From positions 1-10,616 of the forward strand of contig JAGQRA010000273.1 in assembly GCA_020425885.1 (NCBI GenBank): a stretch of DNA of 10,616 nucleotides. Direction: 5' to 3'. The position numbers and the translations under genes are program-made. A model generated the notes under the pieces. It worked only from the letters and a program-made list of their open reading frames with translations, did no database searches and was not told the origin of the DNA. Origin of the DNA: Planctomycetota bacterium (GTDB lineage: Bacteria; Planctomycetota; UBA1135; UBA2386). This document shows, piece after piece, positions 1 to 6,887 of the stretch; the first letter of the stretch is position 1; each line of letters begins with the position of its first letter.

Positions 1-1022
1 GGCATCGGCTCGGCCTGAGCCGTCGCGATGACGTCGGCGGCGAACAGGGAGTCCTTGTCACGGATGCCGCGCCAGCCCTCGGCGATGACGGCGTGACCCA
101 CCGGGGCGCGCAGTGAACTGCCGGGGCCGGCGCAGAGCAGGACGTCGGGCTGGAACTCGCGCATCGCGGTGCGGACGCAGGCGGTGAAGTCGAACGTCTC
201 GACGACCTGTTCGCAGGTGGTGTAGCGCAGCAGCTGCCGCGGGTCGGCGGACCACGGCGAGTGGACGCAGCCGTTGCCGTCGATGAGGTGACAGCGCGGC
301 GTTGTGACCGGCAGGTCGGCGAGGATCTCGGTGGCCTGTTGCGAGGTGCTCGCGCAGAGGCGGGTGTGGAACGGTCCATGGCCGGCCAGGCGGAACGGGA
401 ACCGGCGGTCGCCGAGTTGGATCTGCGGCAGGCGGGCCAGGAGTTCGGCCATGGCCGATTCGGTGCCGGCGATGACCTCGTGACCGCCGAGGCGGATGCT
501 GAGGTCGCAGAACCAATCGTCGCCGCGCGCCTGCAGCTCGGCGACGAGTTCGAGGATCGCGCGGCGCAGCCCGGGGTCGGGGCGCCAGTCATGGCCTACC
601 GCGGTGGTCAGCACCTGACCGCCGGGGACGAGCTTCTGCAACTTCGCCATCGTCGCGACGAGGCGCCGGCCATCGCTCGGCTGCAGCGCGCCGCTGGCGG
701 GCAGCGCGGTGTACCAGCCGAGGGAGTTGCCGGCGACGGCGAGGATGTCGTAGCGCTCGCGCAGCGCCTCGACGTGGGCCAGGGTGCCGAAGTAGATCAG
801 CTCGGCGGCGTTCTCGCCGTCGAGGTGCAGGCCCGGGCGGAACTTCTCGGCGGCGTCGATCGCGCTCAGCGTCGGCCGTCCGGCCGCGGCGCGCGCCGCA
901 TCGCAGTCGGCCAGGGCCTCGGCGATCGGGCCCGGGCGGACGGTGCGGCCGAGGAAGCCGAGTTCTTCGCGCGCGTACGAGCCGCGGCCGGGGCACAGCA
1001 GGACGGCGGTGGGACGGGTCAT
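1..1022 (-). CDS. FabD-like acyl-CoA:ACP acyltransferase, 3' end cut by window
   Basis: Divergent member of the malonyl-CoA:ACP transacylase (FabD/AT) family, which moves acyl groups between CoA and acyl carrier protein thiols in the cytoplasm. The visible 340 residues cover nearly the whole fold. They include the nucleophile elbow GNSLG with Ser100, the second catalytic residue His219 in AGHGPFHTR, an RQL triplet at 262-264, and a late AGPGSSL segment matching the VGPGKVL region of FabD. A gap-free alignment by eye to E. coli FabD from the elbow onward puts Met125 where FabD has Arg117, the residue that binds the malonyl carboxylate. Arg13 replaces oxyanion-hole Gln11, Asn99 replaces His91 and Trp103 replaces Glu95. 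The substrate is therefore probably not malonyl-CoA. The start is the ATG whose ATGA overlaps the stop of the upstream E1 gene, implying translational coupling. The family call is firm; the substrate is unknown. Confidence 0.85.
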   Translation of the reverse strand, partial: MTRPTAVLLCPGRGSYAREELGFLGRTVRPGPIAEALADCDAARAAAGRPTLSAIDAAEKFRPGLHLDGENAAELIYFGTLAHVEALRERYDILAVAGNSLGWYTALPASGALQPSDGRRLVATMAKLQKLVPGGQVLTTAVGHDWRPDPGLRRAILELVAELQARGDDWFCDLSIRLGGHEVIAGTESAMAELLARLPQIQLGDRRFPFRLAGHGPFHTRLCASTSQQATEILADLPVTTPRCHLIDGNGCVHSPWSADPRQLLRYTTCEQVVETFDFTACVRTAMREFQPDVLLCAGPGSSLRAPVGHAVIAEGWRGIRDKDSLFAADVIATAQAEPM

Positions 1023-3301
1023 CGCACCTCCTCGGCGCAGATCGCGATGGCGGCGCGTTCGATGTCGGGCTCCTGCACCAGCACGAGGTTGGCGGCGGCG
1101 GCCAACGGCACGTAGCTGTCGGCGGCGGCGACGCGGCGCAGCACGCAACCGCGCAGCTCCGGATCCTGACAGAGCTCGGTGAGCAGCAGCGGGCTCGGAC
1201 CGGCGTGGGTGGCGCGGCACTCGTCGACGATCAGGCAACGGCCCGTCGCCCGCACGTGTCGTTTGACCTGTTCGATCGGCAGCGGCAGCAGCCAGCGCAG
1301 GTCGAACACGCGCGCCCTGATGCCGCGCGCCCGCAAACGCCGTTGCACCCGCAGGCTCATCCACAGCCCGTTGCCGAAGGTCACGATCGTCAGGTCGTCG
1401 CCGTCCTCGGCGTCGTAGACGCGGCCTTCGCCGAGCGCCATGAGCTGATCCGGCGGCGGGTAGCCGAACTGCCAGGCGCCATCGTTCGGCTCGTGCAGGT
1501 CCTTCTGCATGTAGAGCGCGATCGGCTCGAGGCAGACGCAGACCATGCCGTGCTGCTGCGCGGCGGCGGTCATCGTGCGCAGCATCAGCACGGCGTCGTC
1601 GGCACGCGCCGGCACGCCGAGCACGATGCCCGGGATCTCGAGCAGAGCGCCGAGCGAGTTGTCGTTGTGGAAGTGCCCGCCGAAGCCCTTCTGGTAACCG
1701 AGACCGGCGATGCGCACGACCATCGGATTGCGGTAGCTCGCCGATTGCGTCACCGCGTCGCGGCCGTGCTGACCGTAGCTGAAGAACTGCAACGAAGCCG
1801 CCTCGCCGCGGATCTGGTCGATGGCGTTGTGCAGGTAGGCGAGGTACTGGATCTCCGGGAACGGCAGGCAGCCGGCCTGCGCCATGCCCTGGGCGAGGCC
1901 GAGGATCGTGGTCTCGTCGAGGATGGTGTTGAACACGCGGCCGCCGCGGAAGCGATCGTGGAGCCCCTTGGTCGCGTTGTAGACGCCGCCCTTCCTGGCG
2001 ACGTCCTCGCCGAAGACGAAGGCGTTGGGGTAGGCGGCGAGGATGTCGGTCAGCGCCTCGGGGATGCGGAACGCGAGGTGCCGCGGCCGCGGATCGTCCT
2101 CGGGCAGCCGACCGCCGAAGACGCGCAGGCGGGTGTCGCGGTCGGCGGTCGCGATCGCGCACTGCTCGGGGCGCGGCCGGCGAAGCGGTGCGACCACCTC
2201 GTCGACGGTCGTCAGCTTGCGCCGCGTCGCGGCTTCGCCGGCCGCCCGCCGCAGCCGCGCGTCGGTGTCGCGGTGGAGCGCGAGGATGTCGCCCTTCGCG
2301 ATGGCGCCGGTGCGCAGCAGGAGATCGGCGAAGGCCAGCAGCGGATCGCGGAGCTCATTGGCCTCGATCACCTCGAGCGGGATGTGGTTGGCCTCGACGT
2401 CGGAGCCGGCGTGACCCATCAGGCGCACGGTTCGGGTGTGCAGCAGCGCCGGCCGGCGTTGCGAACGGACCCATTCGATCGCGGCCTGGGTCGTGGCCCA
2501 CACGCCCGGGAAGTCCTGGCTGTCGCAGGCGAAGTAGCGGATGCCGGGCCGCTGCTTCATCATCCGTTCGATGTAGTCGGGTGGCGTGCGCACCGAGATG
2601 CCGATGCCGTTGTCCTCGCACGCGAACAACAGCGGCATCGGCTGTCGGTGCATGACCGCGGCGCCGGCGGCATGCAGGCCCGCCTGCGCCGTGGCATGGT
2701 TGATCGAGGCGTCACCGAAGCTGCAGTAGACGATGCTGTCGAGCGGCACGCCGCTCGCCGGCGCGAGCCCCTGGCGCCGCAGCCGAGACAGCGACATCGC
2801 GAAGCCGACGGCCTTGGGCAGGTGGCTCGCGATCGTGCTGGTCTGTGGCGGCACGTGCATCGTCGGCGAGCCGAGCACCTTGTGGCGACCGCCGCTGATC
2901 GGGTCCTCGGCGGAGGCGCAGAACGACAGCATGGCGTCGAAGAACGGCGTCTCGCCGCGGCCGTGGCGCAGGCGCGCCGCCATGAACGCGCCGCTGCGAT
3001 AGTGCAGGAACGCGGTGTCGGTCGGTCGCAGCAGCGTGCCGGCGATCGCGTTGGCCTCGTGGCCGGCGCTGCCGATGGTGTAGTAGCTGATGCCCTGGTC
3101 CTTCAGCTCGCGCGACAGCAGATCCTGCAGTCGGGACTGGATCGCCGATTCGAAGACGGCGACGGCCTGGCGGCGGGTCATCGCCGAGTGCGGCGCGATC
3201 GGGCCGTCGGCGGGCCCGATGAGAGCCGGGTCCGGGCCCGGATGCTGCTCGAGCAACTCGAGCAGCCGTTGACTGACAGGACCTTCACGGCGGATGGACA
3301 T
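1019..3301 (-). CDS. Fused alpha+beta E1 component of a 2-oxoacid dehydrogenase (ThDP-dependent)
   Basis: A 760-residue thiamine-diphosphate enzyme that decarboxylates a 2-oxo acid and, in this family, hands the acyl group to the lipoyl domain of an E2 partner. Residues about 45-340 form the alpha half: the ThDP/Mg site GDAS at 196-199 pairs with DN at 230-231, and the loop GHAGSD at 296-301 corresponds to the GHS.SD loop of E1-alpha proteins. Residues about 410-755 form the beta half: GEDVARKGGVY from 431, LDETTILGLAQG from 461, PFPEIQYL from 480, DQIRGEAA from 495, and a C-terminal LIVDECRATHAG segment at 690-700. Alpha and beta are usually separate genes of about 330-400 residues; here they are one chain. 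The GDAS third residue and the GYQKGFGGHFHNDN stretch (535-548) differ from textbook BCKDH or PDH. No E2 or E3 is visible. It overlaps the acyltransferase gene by four bases. The substrate, branched-chain or pyruvate-like, is not settled. Confidence 0.88.
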   Translation of the reverse strand: MSIRREGPVSQRLLELLEQHPGPDPALIGPADGPIAPHSAMTRRQAVAVFESAIQSRLQDLLSRELKDQGISYYTIGSAGHEANAIAGTLLRPTDTAFLHYRSGAFMAARLRHGRGETPFFDAMLSFCASAEDPISGGRHKVLGSPTMHVPPQTSTIASHLPKAVGFAMSLSRLRRQGLAPASGVPLDSIVYCSFGDASINHATAQAGLHAAGAAVMHRQPMPLLFACEDNGIGISVRTPPDYIERMMKQRPGIRYFACDSQDFPGVWATTQAAIEWVRSQRRPALLHTRTVRLMGHAGSDVEANHIPLEVIEANELRDPLLAFADLLLRTGAIAKGDILALHRDTDARLRRAAGEAATRRKLTTVDEVVAPLRRPRPEQCAIATADRDTRLRVFGGRLPEDDPRPRHLAFRIPEALTDILAAYPNAFVFGEDVARKGGVYNATKGLHDRFRGGRVFNTILDETTILGLAQGMAQAGCLPFPEIQYLAYLHNAIDQIRGEAASLQFFSYGQHGRDAVTQSASYRNPMVVRIAGLGYQKGFGGHFHNDNSLGALLEIPGIVLGVPARADDAVLMLRTMTAAAQQHGMVCVCLEPIALYMQKDLHEPNDGAWQFGYPPPDQLMALGEGRVYDAEDGDDLTIVTFGNGLWMSLRVQRRLRARGIRARVFDLRWLLPLPIEQVKRHVRATGRCLIVDECRATHAGPSPLLLTELCQDPELRGCVLRRVAAADSYVPLAAAANLVLVQEPDIERAAIAICAEEVR

Positions 3302-3405
3302 CGTTTCTCGGGGCGAGGATCTTACGGAGGTCTCACCGCGGTGGAACTGTTGCCTGGCACAGAGTTCTTGTCGTTCTCCTCGGGGTGGGGATAGTCGTGT
3401 GCCGC
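3302..3405. promoter_or_regulatory. Divergent intergenic spacer between E1 and ThuA-like genes
   Basis: This 104-base gap must hold the promoters of both divergent genes. I see no strong sigma70 match. On the minus strand, TAAGAT (3319-3324) is a weak -10 candidate, but it sits so close to the E1 start that the leader would be only about 10 bases. A small palindrome TGCCTGGCA lies at 3351-3359 and could be an operator half-site pair, though such words are common at this GC content. Upstream of the E1 ATG there is only a weak purine run (GAGAAA). Confidence 0.3.
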
Positions 3406-4440
3406 ATGCGGATCCCGACCCGAATGGCGGCGGCAGCCAATCTCGCCTTCCTGTTCAGCGGCTGTGCGGCCATCGCGCATCCGGTGCCGGACGACCCACG
3501 ATGGCTGTGCTATGCCGGCGGTCACGGTCCGGGTGCCGGCAAGCACATCGTGTTGATCGCCGCCGATCAGGAGTACCGCAGCGAACAGTCGCTACCGATG
3601 CTGGCGCGGATCCTGTCGGCGCGACACGGCTTCCACTGCACGGTGCTGTTCTCCCTCGATGGCGAGGGTCGGGTGAATCCGACGCTGCCCACCCGCCAGG
3701 ACGTGGAGGGTACGACGCACGACATCCCGGGGCTCGAGCATCTCGCCAGCGCCGACCTGCTGATCCTGTTCAGCCGCTTCATGTCGTTGCCCGACGATCA
3801 GCTCCGACATCTCGTCGACTACTTCGACTCGGGCAAGCCGATCATCGCGCTGCGCACGGCGAACCACGGTTTCCTCGGCCGGCTGCCCTACGAGATCGAC
3901 GGCCGGATCGTGCGCTTCGGCGTCGACGTGCTCGGCGGTCGCTTCCTCGCCCACCATGGCGGCTGGCATCGCGAATCGACCAGAGGGGTGGTGGTCGAGG
4001 CGCAGCGCGAGCATCCGATCTTGCGTGGAGTGACGGACGTCTGGGGGCCATCCGACGTCTATCGCACCTATCCCGAGGGCGAGCAGCTACCCGCCGACTG
4101 CACCGCCCTCGTGCTCGGCCAGCCGCTGACCGGCCTGCTGCCCGATTGCGAGCCCAACCCCGACAAGATCGCGCTGCCGATCGCCTGGACCAAGAACTGG
4201 ACCGTGTCGTCGGGCCGTTCGGCCAGGATCTACCATCAGACGATGGGCAGCGCCCGCGACTTCGAGAGCGCCGGGCTGAGGCGCCTCACGATCAACGCCG
4301 CCTATTGGTGCCTCGGGCTCGAGGCCCAGATCGATGCCAATGCCAACGTCGACTACGTCGGCGACTACGCCCCGCTGGCGAGCGGCTTCGACTACGAGAA
4401 GCTCGGCGTCGAGCCGCACCCACCCGAGCACTACCGATGA
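3406..4440 (+). CDS. ThuA-like domain protein, probable exported lipoprotein
   Basis: 344-residue protein of the ThuA-like fold, a flavodoxin/glutamine-amidotransferase-like family. It is named for trehalose utilisation but mostly has no assigned reaction, and it is abundant as secreted proteins in planctomycetes. Seen here: GKHIVLIAADQEYRSEQ at 46-62, LLILFSRFMSLPDDQ at 118-132, an AHHGGWHRES segment at 182-191, HPILRGVTDVWGPSDVY at 203-219, and a C-terminal TMGSARDFESAGLRRLT segment at 279-295 followed by NAAYWCLGLE, typical of the planctomycete-type members. The N-terminus MRIPTRM is followed by a short hydrophobic stretch and LFSGC with Cys20, a near-lipobox (Phe at -3 instead of Leu), so a lipid-anchored envelope location is likely. 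The ATG at 3406 was chosen over an in-frame GTG at 3385 because it gives a basic n-region right before the hydrophobic core. The molecular function is unassigned. Confidence 0.8.
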   Translation: MRIPTRMAAAANLAFLFSGCAAIAHPVPDDPRWLCYAGGHGPGAGKHIVLIAADQEYRSEQSLPMLARILSARHGFHCTVLFSLDGEGRVNPTLPTRQDVEGTTHDIPGLEHLASADLLILFSRFMSLPDDQLRHLVDYFDSGKPIIALRTANHGFLGRLPYEIDGRIVRFGVDVLGGRFLAHHGGWHRESTRGVVVEAQREHPILRGVTDVWGPSDVYRTYPEGEQLPADCTALVLGQPLTGLLPDCEPNPDKIALPIAWTKNWTVSSGRSARIYHQTMGSARDFESAGLRRLTINAAYWCLGLEAQIDANANVDYVGDYAPLASGFDYEKLGVEPHPPEHYR

Positions 4441-4442
4441 GT

Positions 4443-4530
4443 CTGGAGTACCGAACCCGCTACGTTTCTCCAGCCTCGCATCGCGAACACGGGCGGGGTC
4501 TGGAAAAGCGAAGCGGGTTCGGTACTCCAG
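4443..4530. repeat. Long intergenic palindrome (hairpin element), 31-nt arms
   Basis: The left arm 4443-4473 and right arm 4500-4530 are inverted copies around a 26-base loop (4474-4499). The outer 19 bases, CTGGAGTACCGAACCCGCT at 4443-4461, match 4512-4530 perfectly. Of the inner 12 pairs nine are Watson-Crick and one can be G-U in RNA, leaving two mismatches. It fills nearly the whole gap between the ThuA-like stop and the methyltransferase start. No T-run follows either arm, so it is not a canonical intrinsic terminator. The size and shape fit a REP/BIME-like or MITE-like dispersed palindrome, or an RNA-processing or attenuation hairpin. No second copy exists in this window, so the repeat status is inferred from form only. 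Confidence 0.8.
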
Positions 4531-4546
4531 GCCCGCGTTGGCTGTC

Positions 4547-5767
4547 ATGACCGGATTCAGCGCCCTGCCCGACGAGCTCCGCCACTTCGCCGCGTTCGGC
4601 GCATCGACGCTGTGTGGCGAGCTGGTCGTCGGCGATCTTCGGGTTTCGACCTTCACCAACGAGTTCTGGACCTCGGCGCAACGTGAGGGGCACAGCCTGC
4701 ACGAGGTCAGCTATCGCGCCTGCTTCAAACCATCGCTGCCGGCGTTCTTCATCGAGCGATTGTCGGCGCCCGGTGATCGGGTCCTCGACCCGTTCATGGG
4801 CCGTGGCACGACGGTGCTCGAGGCGGCCCTGCGTGGCCGGGTGCCGTGCGGCAACGACGTCAACCCGCTGTCGGCGATGTTGGTGCGGCCGCGGCTGCTG
4901 CCGCCGGCGATGTCGCGGATCGATCGGCGGCTGCGAGATCTCGATCTGCATTGGCAAGGCGAGCTCGAAGAAGAACTGCTCGTCTTCTTCCATCCCGAGA
5001 CGCTGCGGGCGATCCACGGCTTGCGGGCCTATCTGCTGGCGCGCGACGCCAGCGGCGAACGTGATGCGGTCGACGACTGGATCCGCATGGTGGCGATCAA
5101 TCGGCTGACGGGGCACTCGTCGGGGTTCTTCTCGGTCTACACGCTGCCGCCCAATCAGGCGGTGTCGGTCGAGGCGCAACGCAGGATCAACGACAAGCGC
5201 GCCCAGTCACCGGCGCCGCGCGACGTCAAGGCGATCGTGCGCAAGAAGTCGGCCGCGCTGCTCAAGGACGTCGTGTCGTTGTGGCAGGGCGAAGCCGACG
5301 CGCTGGCGCGACAGGCGGTCCTGATCACCGGCCCGGCCGCAGCGATGGCGCAGCTGGCCGACGGCAGCGTCGGGCTCGTCGTCACCTCGCCGCCGTTCCT
5401 CGACGTCGTGCAGTATGCGGCCGACAACTGGCTGCGATGTTGGTTCGCGGGAGTCGATGCGGCGACCGTGCCGATCACGATGGCGCGCACCGTCGAAGCG
5501 TGGCAGCAGGCGATGGGCGAGGTCTTCACCGAGCTGTTCCGCGTCGTGCGGTCGGGCGGCTTTGTCGCCTTCGAGGTCGGCGAGGTCAAGAACGGCAAGG
5601 TCCGGCTCGAGGAAGCGGTGATCCCGGTCGCGGCGGCCGCCGGGTTCGTGCCGCAGTTCGTGATGATCAACGCCCAGGAGTTCACCAAGACGGCGAACTG
5701 CTGGGGCATCGCCAACAACCGGCGCGGCACCAACACCAACCGCATCGTCGTGCTGCGCCGGCCGTAG
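4547..5767 (+). CDS. Solitary DNA amino-methyltransferase (N4-cytosine / N6-adenine type)
   Basis: 406-residue S-adenosylmethionine-dependent DNA methylase. An N-terminal WTSAQREGHSLHEVSY segment (41-56) resembles motif X of amino-methyltransferases. Motif I is DPFMGRGTT at 81-89, the AdoMet-binding FxGxG loop. The catalytic motif IV is TSPPF at 280-284; the SPP form is typical of N4-cytosine enzymes but also occurs in adenine enzymes. Motif I thus precedes motif IV with about 190 residues between them (helical, charged), which may hold target recognition, an alpha-like order. The C-terminus has SGGFVAFEVGEVKNG (336-350) and ends NTNRIVVL. The start is the ATG at 4547, because the open frame upstream of it reads through the palindrome and the ThuA-like gene. 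No clear Shine-Dalgarno is seen. No restriction endonuclease is adjacent, so an orphan regulatory or housekeeping methylase is inferred. Confidence 0.82.
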   Translation: MTGFSALPDELRHFAAFGASTLCGELVVGDLRVSTFTNEFWTSAQREGHSLHEVSYRACFKPSLPAFFIERLSAPGDRVLDPFMGRGTTVLEAALRGRVPCGNDVNPLSAMLVRPRLLPPAMSRIDRRLRDLDLHWQGELEEELLVFFHPETLRAIHGLRAYLLARDASGERDAVDDWIRMVAINRLTGHSSGFFSVYTLPPNQAVSVEAQRRINDKRAQSPAPRDVKAIVRKKSAALLKDVVSLWQGEADALARQAVLITGPAAAMAQLADGSVGLVVTSPPFLDVVQYAADNWLRCWFAGVDAATVPITMARTVEAWQQAMGEVFTELFRVVRSGGFVAFEVGEVKNGKVRLEEAVIPVAAAAGFVPQFVMINAQEFTKTANCWGIANNRRGTNTNRIVVLRRP

Positions 5768-5821
5768 TGCGGGAGCGGTGACCCGGCGACGTCGTGGTCA
5801 TCGCCCACGGCGGCTACCGCT

Positions 5822-5851
5822 GGCTGTTTTGACCTCAGGGCAAAATCAGCC
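5822..5851. terminator. Small hairpin in the convergent gap, possible bidirectional terminator
   Basis: The gap 5768-5903 lies between the convergent methyltransferase and lpxA genes. It holds an inverted repeat GGCTGTTTTG / CAAAATCAGCC: ten base pairs with one bulged T (5846) and a nine-base loop (5832-5840). The TTTTG/CAAAA part is unusually AT-rich for this window. It gives a U-run in neither transcript outside the stem, so it is only a weak match to an intrinsic terminator. Nothing else recognisable is in the gap. Confidence 0.35.
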
Positions 5852-5903
5852 GAACTGCTGCGAACGCTGGTTTGAGGCGTGGCCTGCCGGGCCGTGTCGC
5901 TGC

Positions 5904-6725
5904 TCAGCTCGGTCCGGCTCCGCCGTCCGACCGCCGGCGCAACCGCGCGAAGCCGCGCTTGCCGCTGGCACAGAACGACAGGAACCCGGCGCCCGGTGCC
6001 GTGGTGCCGACCTCGCCGCTGGCGATCGCCGAGTTCGCGTTGCGTCGGACGTCGCCGCTCTCGGCGAAGACCGCGCGAAAGCAGCGTTTGAGGTCGGCGA
6101 TGACGGCCGCCTCGGTGCCGCGCCGGCGCAGGCCGACGAGGTTGAGCCCGATCAGGCAGTTGCGCTCGGCGACGATGGTGTGGGGCGGGGCGTCGTAGGA
6201 CATCGAGGCGTTGCCGCTGACCATCGTGCCTTCGCCGATCCTGGCGAATTGGTGGACGCCTGCACCGCCGCCGAGGAACGCGGCGGCGCCGACCTCGACA
6301 TGCCCCGCCAGCATGACATTGTTGGCGAGAATCACCCGATCACCGACATGGCTGTCGTGGCCGACGTGGCTGTTGGCCATGAGGTAGACCCCGTCGCCGA
6401 TCGTCGTCCGACCACCGGCCTTGGTCGCGCGGTTGATGGTCACGCCCTCGCGAATCGTCACGCCCGCACCGACCGTGACGCCGCTTTGCGTCGCCGGATC
6501 GAAACCGAGGTCTTGCGGATCACCTCCGACCACCGCGAAGCTGTGGATCCTCGTGCCGCTGCCGATGACGGCGCCGGCACAGACTATGGCGTGGGCCGCC
6601 AGCGTCGTGCCGTCGCCGATGGTGGCGCCGTCGCCGACCACCGCGTAGGGGCCGATGGTGACGCCGAGCCCCAGGCTGACACCGGCACCGATCACGGCGG
6701 TGGGGTGCACGACGGTTTCGGCCAT
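5904..6725 (-). CDS. lpxA: UDP-N-acetylglucosamine O-acyltransferase (LpxA)
   Basis: Cytoplasmic enzyme for the first step of lipid A synthesis: it transfers a 3-hydroxyacyl chain from ACP to the 3-OH of UDP-GlcNAc. The 273 residues (E. coli has 262) show a left-handed beta-helix made of hexapeptide repeats from about residue 6 to 185, for example VSLGLGVTIGPYAVV. The catalytic NSHVGHD segment at 118-124 has His120 and His123, matching His122 and His125 in E. coli, and VHQFARIG lies at 157-164. The LRRRGT segment at 199-204 marks the C-terminal helical domain. The Gly at E. coli ruler position 173 is kept (Gly171 here, in MVSGNAS), which favours a longer chain of about C14. The start at 6725 was chosen because it best matches the family N-terminus (MAETVVHPTA); ATGs at 6740 and 6758 are possible. 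It stands apart from the usual lpxD-fabZ-lpxB cluster. Confidence 0.92.
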   Translation of the reverse strand: MAETVVHPTAVIGAGVSLGLGVTIGPYAVVGDGATIGDGTTLAAHAIVCAGAVIGSGTRIHSFAVVGGDPQDLGFDPATQSGVTVGAGVTIREGVTINRATKAGGRTTIGDGVYLMANSHVGHDSHVGDRVILANNVMLAGHVEVGAAAFLGGGAGVHQFARIGEGTMVSGNASMSYDAPPHTIVAERNCLIGLNLVGLRRRGTEAAVIADLKRCFRAVFAESGDVRRNANSAIASGEVGTTAPGAGFLSFCASGKRGFARLRRRSDGGAGPS

Positions 6726-6814
6726 GGCAGTCTCGTGCATCGGGAAGTTGCGCTTCATGCTTCGATGGAACGGGGCAAGAAGCTGAGTTGCTGCCACGTG
6801 GGATCAGGGCGGGG

Positions 6815-6820
6815 ATGATA
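6815..6820 (-). promoter_or_regulatory. Candidate -10 element upstream of lpxA
   Basis: On the minus strand this reads TATCAT, five of six matches to TATAAT and the most AT-rich hexamer in the 174-base gap 6726-6899. No good -35 lies at 16-18 bases; the nearest is CTGACG with only a 14-base spacer. It would place a start about 65-85 bases upstream of the lpxA ATG, so lpxA might be transcribed separately from the upstream acyl-CoA synthetase gene. Confidence 0.25.
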
Positions 6821-6873
6821 GCACCCGACCGGATCGTCAGGGCCACGAACACGATGTTCTGAGATCGACGCCG

Positions 6874-6887
6874 GCCGACCGGTCGGC
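6874..6887. repeat. 14-bp perfect palindrome GCCGACCGGTCGGC
   Basis: A perfect dyad with no central spacer, 13 bases beyond the acyl-CoA synthetase stop and upstream of lpxA. With one bulged base it extends by a further CCG/CGG on each side. As RNA it lacks room for a loop, so it suits a dimeric DNA-binding protein site better than a terminator. No regulator is identified, and palindromes of G and C are easy to find in this genome. Confidence 0.3.

Noticed and set aside
1205..3394. 729-residue open frame on the plus strand opposite the E1 gene
   Set aside because: It lies antisense to a clear E1 homologue, has no recognisable motif, and its His/Asp/Val/Arg-rich composition is what the complement of GC-rich codons gives.
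4443..4530. Palindrome as a CRISPR repeat or transposon end
   Set aside because: There is only one inverted pair, no spacer array, no transposase and no visible target-site duplication.
4334..4546. 71-codon upstream extension of the methyltransferase frame
   Set aside because: It overlaps the ThuA-like gene out of frame and translates the palindrome; homology to methyltransferases starts after the ATG at 4547.
3294..4550. 418-residue plus-strand frame overlapping the ThuA-like gene
   Set aside because: It is the +1 frame of the ThuA-like gene, Arg-rich with no motif. Only its last 37 codons over the palindrome are discussed, as a finding.
5778..6818. 346-residue plus-strand open frame over lpxA
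   Set aside because: It is antisense to an unmistakable LpxA with hexapeptide repeats; its repetitive look mirrors those repeats.
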